Below, in pieces: positions 1 to 5,488 of a DNA stretch of 5,488 nt (position 1 is its first letter; every line of letters begins with the position of its first letter). Below the pieces are notes generated by a model. That model was not told where the DNA came from. It was given only the letters and a program-made list of their open reading frames with translations, and made no database searches. The position numbers and the translations under genes were made by a program. This DNA is from an uncultured euryarchaeote (GTDB lineage Archaea > Thermoplasmatota > Poseidoniia > Poseidoniales > Poseidoniaceae), in the NCBI GenBank assembly GCA_937897005.1, contig CALCOQ010000224.1, positions 1 to 5,488 of the forward strand. The letters are read 5' to 3'.

Positions 1-808
1 CATTCATGATCGTGGTTCTTGTACGCGCATCCTGCGCACTGATCCAATACCGATATGCAGTATTGGGATTGCAGGGTTGAGCCTTGATGGTGGCCTTGGA
101 AGCAGTGTTCAATGGCGGCGATTCTCCGCTCTCAATAATCTTGCTTCCTTGCCAGGATATCTGTCTATCAGAGTGGGCAATCAATTCTTCATCATGGCTG
201 GCCATGAGGATTCCATGTCCAGCTCCTGCGAGGCTCTTGAGATGAATGACCAAAGTCTCTCTTGAGGACTTGTCGAGGCCATCATCCGGTTCATCGAGCA
301 AGATCAGGATGGGCTCTGATGATACCATTGCAGGAACCAGGGAAGCGAGGATGCTGACTCTGCGCGATAATCCTCCCGATAGGGTGGCAATACGGTCATG
401 AGCCCGATGTTTCAGATTCCACGAGAGCAACAGGTCCAACAATTCATCCTGTTCAATTTCATATCCTGCCAATCTACCAGCCGTCTGTAGGTGTTCGAGG
501 ATGGTCTCCTCTCCGCTGGTTGAATCCTTTTGCAGGCATAGTCCGAATGGGTTCAATCTCTTTCGCATACCATTGGAATCAGTGCTCACCTGCAATCCAC
601 TGACACTCTGGTGTTTGACAGATCCTTCACGCAATGACAAGAGCCCAGCAGCGCTTTCAATGACGGTTGATTTCCCGCAGCCATTCTCGCCACTCAAGCC
701 GATGATCTCTCCGCTGTTCACCCTCAGACTGAAATTTTCGAGTACGGTGGTCAAGCCTCTGTTGACCGTGACTTTCTCTAACGAGAGAAGCACCTTTACC
801 TCGCTCAT
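1..808 (-). CDS. ABC transporter ATP-binding protein, CcmA/ABC-2-like (partial, runs off left edge)
   Basis: This is the nucleotide-binding subunit of an ABC transporter, which hydrolyses ATP on the cytoplasmic side to drive a membrane permease. Reading the reverse complement from the ATG at 808-806 gives 269 codons with no stop. Visible motifs are Walker A GENGCGKST (residues 40-48), Q-loop Gln93, signature LSGGLSRR (143-150), Walker B ILILLDEP (167-174), D-loop GLDK (177-180) and switch His205 in ASHD, so the site looks catalytically competent. The start is supported by a GAGGA ribosome site at 814-818, five bases upstream of the ATG. The fold ends near residue 225, as in short exporter ATPases (CcmA or ABC-2 type), yet the frame continues through a Pro/Ser/Thr linker into AYRYWISAQDARTRTTIMN at the edge. 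This may begin a fused permease or simply be a C-terminal extension. Substrate cannot be deduced. The gene is divergent from the rhomboid gene. Confidence 0.93.
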   Translation of the reverse strand, partial: MSEVKVLLSLEKVTVNRGLTTVLENFSLRVNSGEIIGLSGENGCGKSTVIESAAGLLSLREGSVKHQSVSGLQVSTDSNGMRKRLNPFGLCLQKDSTSGEETILEHLQTAGRLAGYEIEQDELLDLLLSWNLKHRAHDRIATLSGGLSRRVSILASLVPAMVSSEPILILLDEPDDGLDKSSRETLVIHLKSLAGAGHGILMASHDEELIAHSDRQISWQGSKIIESGESPPLNTASKATIKAQPCNPNTAYRYWISAQDARTRTTIMN

Positions 809-847
809 CGGAATCCTCGAGGAGAATCGTAGAGATGAAACCTCCCT

Positions 848-867
848 AATGTTCTTCCTAGGACATT
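848..867. repeat. Imperfect inverted repeat, candidate operator
   Basis: The arms AATGTTCT (848-855) and AGGACATT (860-867) are reverse complements at seven of eight positions. They are separated by TCCT, with a nested perfect palindrome TCCTAGGA at 856-863. The single mismatch would be a G:U pair in RNA of the matching strand. The location in the divergent promoter fits a dimeric regulator binding site, but no regulator gene is visible in the window. Chance occurrence cannot be excluded. Confidence 0.4.
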
Positions 868-906
868 TTCTGATATTCAGTGTTCCATCACAGGAGTCCT
901 CAAGTC

Positions 907-910
907 GGAG
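907..910 (+). promoter_or_regulatory. Ribosome binding site deciding the rhomboid start
   Basis: GGAG ends eight bases before the GTG at 919, good Shine-Dalgarno spacing. Neither the upstream GTG at 880 nor the downstream ATG at 931 has a comparable purine motif at a useful distance, which favours 919. Confidence 0.45.
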
Positions 911-918
911 TCACCCTT

Positions 919-1977
919 GTGCACCATCAGATGGTCTACTTCATCTCACCACTCTGGCAATTATTCAGCCTTGGAGATTGGCTGATTCTGTCAGCGATGT
1001 TGATAGCGGCAGTGGTGCCATACGCGATGGCCTTCAGAGACAAGACCAGTCTGGCATTGGCAACCACGGTCTCCATTCTGCTGGTGTATGTGGTCCAGAC
1101 CTTCACTTGGATTCTATGGTGGTTTGGACTGGGCTGGCATGACCCTCTCATAGCCTTGGTAGCGATTCCAGATCTGATATTCCAACCGGGGGAGTGGCAT
1201 CGCTTCCTCACTGCAGCCTGGATACATAGTCCGAGAGATATCACACATGTGCTTGGAAATGCATTGATCATCGCACTGGTAGGAGTTCCATTGGAGCAGA
1301 GATTGGGACGTTCGAGGTTCATGCTGGTCTATCTATTGGGCGCATTCGCTGGAAATCTAGCATGGTGCGTTGCTAATCTTGGTGACTTTTCGCTGGGTCT
1401 GGGTGCTTCTGGTGCTGCTTTCGGTCTTCTGGGAATATATCTTGCAGCGTGGCCCAGAGATGAGATTGAATTTCCCCTGATAATCATCAGACCGTGGCCT
1501 GTGCAATTGATCGCTCTGCTCTATTTCGGTATCGAGGTAGCACGTGCATGGGCGGTCCACGGAATGTCTCAACCATCGCATGTAGCCCACGTCGCTCATC
1601 TTTCCGGTTTCTTGGTCTGTTATGCATTGGGCAGACCGATTGCAAGAGGGGGTCCAGTAATGCCGGATTCCAAGGATTCCGGGCCCAGTCAGTCCGGAGC
1701 GATCGAGGCTGCCAGAAATCATCGCAAAGGTGGGATGGGATCGCTTGACGAAAACCCATGGAATGACTCAGAACATCTGTTATCGGATAAAGCCGCGAGA
1801 ACCTTGGAACGATTGAGGCAGGAAGGGGATGAGTTGGAGACAAGAGAGGCATGGTTGGATCGTCTTTCTGAACAGGCCAAGTGCCCACAGTGCGGTGCTT
1901 CATTGAAGATGAGTGGTGAGCCGGGCAATCATTCACTCTCGTGCAGTAAGTCGCAGAAGCACATTTCTTGGCCCTGA
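919..1977 (+). CDS. Rhomboid-family intramembrane serine protease with C-terminal zinc-ribbon-like tail
   Basis: Rhomboids cleave membrane-spanning segments of other proteins within the bilayer using a Ser-His dyad. Numbering from GTG 919 (352 aa), the loop-1 Arg motif is EWHR (92-95), the oxyanion-side helix carries H110 and N114 (HVLGN), the nucleophile is Ser164 in GASG, and the general base is His227 in AHLSG, so the enzyme should be active. Hydrophobic segments lie near 21-39, 45-69, 109-126, 133-153, 162-180, 190-212 and 224-240. That is one more helix before the six-helix core, a 1+6 layout. A soluble tail of about 110 residues follows, with a charged, probably helical stretch (289-319), then CPQCG (C322, C325), C342 and H348, resembling an incomplete zinc ribbon. 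The start is uncertain: GTG 919 has an SD, ATG 931 is the alternative, and GTG 880 is less likely. The S8 protease gene follows after 84 bp on the same strand. Substrates are unknown. Confidence 0.9.
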   Translation: MHHQMVYFISPLWQLFSLGDWLILSAMLIAAVVPYAMAFRDKTSLALATTVSILLVYVVQTFTWILWWFGLGWHDPLIALVAIPDLIFQPGEWHRFLTAAWIHSPRDITHVLGNALIIALVGVPLEQRLGRSRFMLVYLLGAFAGNLAWCVANLGDFSLGLGASGAAFGLLGIYLAAWPRDEIEFPLIIIRPWPVQLIALLYFGIEVARAWAVHGMSQPSHVAHVAHLSGFLVCYALGRPIARGGPVMPDSKDSGPSQSGAIEAARNHRKGGMGSLDENPWNDSEHLLSDKAARTLERLRQEGDELETREAWLDRLSEQAKCPQCGASLKMSGEPGNHSLSCSKSQKHISWP

Positions 1978-1984
1978 ATTATTT

Positions 1985-2001
1985 GACGTCCGTAGGACGT
2001 C
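1985..2001. repeat. Perfect inverted repeat between rhomboid and S8 protease genes
   Basis: The arms GACGTCC (1985-1991) and GGACGTC (1995-2001) are exact reverse complements around GTA. Each arm contains the self-complementary hexamer GACGTC. An alternative overlapping stem pairs CGTAG (1991-1995) with CTACG (2001-2005). It begins 8 bases after the rhomboid stop codon and 61 bases before the proposed protease start. No T-run follows on the plus strand, so an intrinsic terminator is not well supported. An operator just downstream of an AT-rich element (GAATTATTT, 1976-1984) or an RNA hairpin is possible. Confidence 0.5.
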
Positions 2002-2048
2002 TACGGGGAATGCTCAAAGCAGACCATCTATTGGAAAATCGTTGAAGA

Positions 2049-2054
2049 GGAGGT
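2049..2054 (+). promoter_or_regulatory. Strong ribosome binding site for the S8 protease gene
   Basis: GGAGGT ends seven bases before the GTG at 2062. This is the strongest Shine-Dalgarno match seen in the window and selects that GTG over GTG 2053, GTG 2071 and ATG 2092. The surrounding sequence is a short tandem duplication of GGTGGAGAA. Confidence 0.55.
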
Positions 2055-2061
2055 GGAGAAG

Positions 2062-5000
2062 GTGGAGAAGGTGCAAGGGTCTCGTTCAAGGATGCTGATT
2101 GCAATTGTTCTCATCGTCTTGATGATACCCATTCAATCTCTTGCACACCCCACAACCATTAACCAGGAAAAGGGGATGCAGTATGACGAACCCATGATAC
2201 TTGACCATGCCCCTCCATTGTTGTGTGAAGATGGTTCTTTTTGCAAGGTTCCAGACCGGATGTATCAGCGAGATGGTAGACCAGCATCCGAGGAATGGGG
2301 GTGGTGGCTGTCTTACGGTCCAGATGATGATCATAACGGGATGGATGACCGCCTACAGCGTTTGTTGGACGGCCGATTTGAATCATTCAGTCCTACAGCG
2401 ATGATGGGTCCAGATGGGCGCAATACCGTTGCAATCGTGGTTGATTGGGCCTGGCATCCAGAGAGCGCCGAACAAGAGAGCCTCTTGGAGGTCCTGCACT
2501 CCCATGGCTGGGTCGGTACTGAGGGTGGAGCATGGTGGCAGGTTCTGAATTCAATCGATAGCATCACAGTTGACAAAGTACCGGTCAGCGCATTGGTGGA
2601 TATCTGGTCACTGCACGGAGTCGTGGTGGTTGAACAACAGAACGTCATGGTCCCTACTCTCGATACCGCAACACCAGGAGTGTTGGCCAGAGCAGGTGAG
2701 GTTTACGCTGAAAGTGCACATGAGATGGGCTTCACTGGCAGTGGAGTCGTCATCGCCATTCTGGATACTGGCGTTGATAATGAACATAGGTCTCTCAATG
2801 ATTTTGATGATGTTGACGATGAGCCGGACCCTTCTCCAACATCGTATGATGACCCAAAATGGGTAGCTGGATATGATGCCACTTCAAGCACTTCACTTCG
2901 GGACGGCAGCGATGACCCGGATGATGCTCAAGGGCATGGTTCTCACTGTGCAGGAATTGCATTGGGTAGTGGTGACTCCAGTAGAAAATACATGGGTGCA
3001 GCACCAGGTGCATTTCTGGTTGATGTCAAGGTATTGACTGATCTTGGAGGAACCAATTCTCAGAACTCGGTCAATGGAATCCAATGGGTCATCGATAACA
3101 GGGATACTGACTGGGGAAACAATGCCAGCAGTAAGGGAATCGATATCGCATCCATGTCATTTGGTAGCGTTGGCAACCCTGCTGACCAGAGTGACACGGG
3201 AAATAATGGGACTGAGACGAGTGCAGAGAATCGCGCAGTCAACAACGCCACCGCAAATGGAGTCGTCATGGTTGCAGCGATGGGTAATGATGGCAAGCGT
3301 AGAGTTCCTTCACCAGCAGCGGCGGATGGCTCCATCACCGTAGCCGCAGTGAACAATCGAGATTCTGTGAATCGAAGTGATGACACCATCGCTTCATATT
3401 CTAACTATGGCCCCCGAGATGATGACAATGATGACAATAATTGGGACGAACTCAAACCAGATGTTGCTGCCCCAGGTTCCAACATCATGTCTGTGAGTGG
3501 CAACACAGAGCAACAATTTCCAGGACAATCGAAGCCTTTGGCTGATGACGAGTATGAGAATCTTGATGGTACCAGCATGGCAACTCCACTGGTTTCTGGA
3601 GTCATCGCTTTGATGCTTGAGGCGAATCCAACCCTCGATCCTCAGGAAGTAAAGGACTTGATCAGGAACAACAGTCAGGTGATGGGTAGTGCAGATGCAC
3701 CTTCGGTCTCTGAAGTATGGGATGACCACTGGGGTTTTGGATTGATAGATGCAGCATGTCTGGTCAATGCGGCCAGAGGACTGGATTGTGAGGGATTGAC
3801 GCAAGGTGGCGGTGAAGTACCTCCACCACCTTCAGAGAATGGAACTGGAATGGTCATCAACATAACACAACCCAGTAACGGAAGTTGGATGATCACTGAG
3901 AAGATGACCCGGATCAAGGGTACTTGGGACGAAACATTGGATGGTAGAACATTCGAGGAAGTATTTCTCCGTATTACGAGAGAGGGTGAGGATCTGATGC
4001 CTTGGACAAAGGCAGGAGGGGGTGCTGGAAACTGGCTCATGGATTTCAAACCAGATGCGGATTGGGGTGACGGTGAGGTGGCATGGATTGAAGTCAAGGC
4101 CAAGGATCAGATTGGGGATTGGTCAGAATCAGCCTTCACCAACATCAAGATTGGTGAACACAAGGTCTCATTCACTTCTCCCAGTGGGCATGATTCATTG
4201 GTTGGAGAGACTGGTTTCGGAGGTACATGGGAAGGTATCGAGCCAGCCAAGATCCAGTATCGCATCGATGCAGGAGATTGGTCCAATGGCGATAGTCTGA
4301 CAACTGTTGATTATGGTTCTGGCAGCTGGAGTTTTGAATGGGATTCAGAGACGGTAGAGGATGGAACTCATCGAGTCACGGTCAGACTTGAGAATGCCAG
4401 CGGCTTTCTTTCAGATGAATTGCGTCGTACGTTCGTGGTCGATAATGACCCACCATCTCCTGAATTGAGCATTCTCGGTAGTGTTGATATCATGCAGCAT
4501 CGTGTTTCGGTCTCCAATGCGTTGACGTTGACGAATCTGCTCGTTGAAGCCGATATCATCAACAATGGTGATGATGCAGCAAAGAACGTCAAGATCAGAT
4601 TGAACACGGGTAGTGGTACTCAGCCGATCGACATCAGCATCTCACATCTTGAGCCGGGTGATGTGAAGAAAGTCTCATTCATCTGGAAACCGCTCAATTC
4701 AGGAATCAGGAATCTGAGTCTGGATATCGACCCTTCACGAGAATTGGGTGAGAATGATGTTTCAGACAATACTTTTTCATTCACTTTCACGGTTATCGAT
4801 AGGCCTGATGCCGTGGATCTGACCATGTTGGAGGGTGCATGCCTATCTTCACCCACCATTCCTACTCCGATGCGGACTTTTGAGCTGGCGTGTCGAATTG
4901 ACAATCTGGGTAAACGTGACGCAGTTGATGTTCATCTTTCGTTGATGGTATTGACAGATTCAGGATGGTCGGTACAATCCAGTGAGAGTGGACTGGTGAT

Positions 5001-5488
5001 TCCAGGCAGTTCAGATTCCATTGGATATCATGTCCATTCATTCGCCATGGCGGCAGATGAAGGGCCAATGATGCGATATCGAATACAGGTGACAGCGGAT
5101 GATTACAACATGAGTGACAATGTGCGAGAGTTCACCATTGTCATCGATGACGTTGAAGTCGTTGGTGAGGGTTCAGAACTGGACCTTGATGATGAGACAG
5201 ACGAGATTCCACTTGGTTATTCAGGACATGATGATGGGGCTCATCTCTTGACAGAGAGAAATGGCGAATTGCACGTTCGTACGATGACAACAAAATTGAT
5301 GATGCCAGGAGATGTCACTTTGGATTCAGGATATTCTGACAGTTCAGACATTGAACCAGCAGGAGGGGGGATGTCCTATGTGGTCTGGACTCGACGTTTC
5401 ACCAGTGATGATGGGTACACCATGACCGAAGTGGCATTCACCACCATCGATGAGAAGGGTCAATCCTCTGCAATACAGAAACTGATGC
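2062..5488 (+). CDS. Secreted subtilisin-family (S8) serine protease with Ig-like and CARDB domains (partial, runs off right edge)
   Basis: This is a large extracellular endopeptidase; 1142 codons are visible with no stop. Residues 1-28 form a signal peptide: basic start with R8 and R10, hydrophobic core 12-24, likely cleavage after QSLA. A propeptide of about 180 residues follows, including a C55/C61 pair, an Asp loop DDDHNGMDD (88-96) and an inhibitor-I9-like segment (about 105-205) that would assist folding. The catalytic domain spans about 215-580, with Asp235 (LDTGVD), His292 (HGSHCAG), oxyanion Asn409 (MGNDG) and Ser505 (GTSMATP), so it should be active. Cys296 after the catalytic His recalls the proteinase K branch. 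A PPPP linker (near 588) leads to two Ig-like domains (about 597-697 and 701-793) and two CARDB-like beta-sandwiches (about 810-912 and 916-1031). An acidic linker and a beta-rich segment, perhaps propeller-like, reach the edge. GTG 2062 is chosen for its SD and because ATG 2092 would remove the basic signal-peptide residues. The C-terminal anchor, if any, is outside the window. Confidence 0.93.
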   Translation, partial: MEKVQGSRSRMLIAIVLIVLMIPIQSLAHPTTINQEKGMQYDEPMILDHAPPLLCEDGSFCKVPDRMYQRDGRPASEEWGWWLSYGPDDDHNGMDDRLQRLLDGRFESFSPTAMMGPDGRNTVAIVVDWAWHPESAEQESLLEVLHSHGWVGTEGGAWWQVLNSIDSITVDKVPVSALVDIWSLHGVVVVEQQNVMVPTLDTATPGVLARAGEVYAESAHEMGFTGSGVVIAILDTGVDNEHRSLNDFDDVDDEPDPSPTSYDDPKWVAGYDATSSTSLRDGSDDPDDAQGHGSHCAGIALGSGDSSRKYMGAAPGAFLVDVKVLTDLGGTNSQNSVNGIQWVIDNRDTDWGNNASSKGIDIASMSFGSVGNPADQSDTGNNGTETSAENRAVNNATANGVVMVAAMGNDGKRRVPSPAAADGSITVAAVNNRDSVNRSDDTIASYSNYGPRDDDNDDNNWDELKPDVAAPGSNIMSVSGNTEQQFPGQSKPLADDEYENLDGTSMATPLVSGVIALMLEANPTLDPQEVKDLIRNNSQVMGSADAPSVSEVWDDHWGFGLIDAACLVNAARGLDCEGLTQGGGEVPPPPSENGTGMVINITQPSNGSWMITEKMTRIKGTWDETLDGRTFEEVFLRITREGEDLMPWTKAGGGAGNWLMDFKPDADWGDGEVAWIEVKAKDQIGDWSESAFTNIKIGEHKVSFTSPSGHDSLVGETGFGGTWEGIEPAKIQYRIDAGDWSNGDSLTTVDYGSGSWSFEWDSETVEDGTHRVTVRLENASGFLSDELRRTFVVDNDPPSPELSILGSVDIMQHRVSVSNALTLTNLLVEADIINNGDDAAKNVKIRLNTGSGTQPIDISISHLEPGDVKKVSFIWKPLNSGIRNLSLDIDPSRELGENDVSDNTFSFTFTVIDRPDAVDLTMLEGACLSSPTIPTPMRTFELACRIDNLGKRDAVDVHLSLMVLTDSGWSVQSSESGLVIPGSSDSIGYHVHSFAMAADEGPMMRYRIQVTADDYNMSDNVREFTIVIDDVEVVGEGSELDLDDETDEIPLGYSGHDDGAHLLTERNGELHVRTMTTKLMMPGDVTLDSGYSDSSDIEPAGGGMSYVVWTRRFTSDDGYTMTEVAFTTIDEKGQSSAIQKLM

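Larger units (their letters stand above)
809..918. promoter_or_regulatory. Divergent intergenic promoter region with palindromes
   Basis: This gap separates two divergently transcribed genes and so should hold both promoters. A TATA-like, nearly symmetrical element TGATATTCA lies at 871-879. If used, it would place archaeal start sites about 25 bases away on each side, near 849 for the ABC gene and near 901 for the rhomboid gene. An imperfect palindrome (848-867) sits between this element and the inferred ABC start site. A perfect 10-bp palindrome TCCTCGAGGA (814-823) contains the ABC ribosome site. All sites are read by eye; promoter function is inferred from position. Confidence 0.45.

Noticed and set aside
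880..918. GTG at 880 as the rhomboid start
   Set aside because: There is no purine-rich ribosome site ahead of it, and it would overlap the candidate TATA element at 871-879. The extra residues add nothing recognisable.
501..1142. Plus-strand open frame of 213 codons overlapping the ABC gene and the rhomboid start
   Set aside because: It is antisense to a clear ABC ATPase with all motifs and then overlaps the rhomboid in another frame. Its translation shows no domain and looks like a shadow of the real genes.
1357..1936. Minus-strand open frames opposite the rhomboid gene
   Set aside because: They lie wholly inside a well-supported rhomboid gene and encode Cys/His/Arg/Ser-rich sequence without recognisable motifs.
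1985..2005. Intrinsic terminator for the rhomboid gene
   Set aside because: The hairpin is real on paper, but the bases after it are ACGGGGAA rather than a T-run on the plus strand.
3394..4103. Minus-strand open frames of 136 and 142 codons opposite the S8 protease
   Set aside because: They oppose the catalytic and linker region of a clear protease; proline- and serine-rich runs are the reverse reading of its Asp/Gly/Pro-rich codons.
1..5488. CRISPR array, tRNA or rRNA gene, insertion sequence or prophage signature
   Set aside because: No regularly spaced repeats, cloverleaf-like segments, rRNA motifs, transposase or integrase coding, or terminal inverted repeats were seen; nearly all bases belong to the three genes.

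Overview
The window looks like a piece of a marine planktonic archaeal chromosome, most likely a Poseidoniales (Marine Group II) relative. This is an inference. It rests on base composition near one half G+C by eye, compact gene packing, GTG starts behind GGAG-type ribosome binding sites, and above all a very large secreted subtilisin-family protease carrying many N-glycosylation sequons and CARDB-type modules, an architecture common in that group. No rRNA, tRNA or other phylogenetic marker is present, so the assignment stays tentative.

Three protein genes fill the window. Positions 1-808 (minus strand) hold the 5' part of an ABC-transporter ATPase with every nucleotide-binding motif intact. 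It reads off the left edge beyond the usual end of such a subunit, so it may be an ATPase-permease fusion. A divergent intergenic region of about 110 bp (809-918) contains palindromic elements and a shared TATA-like element. From about 919 to 1977 (plus strand) lies a rhomboid-family intramembrane serine protease with a complete Ser-His dyad, one extra N-terminal membrane helix and a soluble C-terminal tail ending in a CPxCG zinc-ribbon-like motif. After an 84-bp gap holding a perfect 7-bp-arm inverted repeat, a third gene (2062 to beyond 5488, plus strand) encodes a secreted S8 protease. Its order is signal peptide, propeptide with a calcium-loop-like Asp motif, catalytic domain with Asp/His/Asn/Ser all present, proline linker, two Ig-like domains, two CARDB-like domains, an acidic linker and the start of a further beta-rich domain cut by the right edge.

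Functionally, the S8 enzyme is expected to degrade proteins outside the cell or on its surface. The co-directional rhomboid could act on membrane-anchored proteins, possibly including a C-terminal anchor of the S8 protease if one lies beyond the window. That link is a hypothesis from adjacency only. I see no CRISPR array, mobile element, RNA gene or clearly new defence or biosynthetic system. The points most worth checking are the modified rhomboid, the two hairpin or operator candidates between genes, and the possible ATPase-permease fusion at the left edge.
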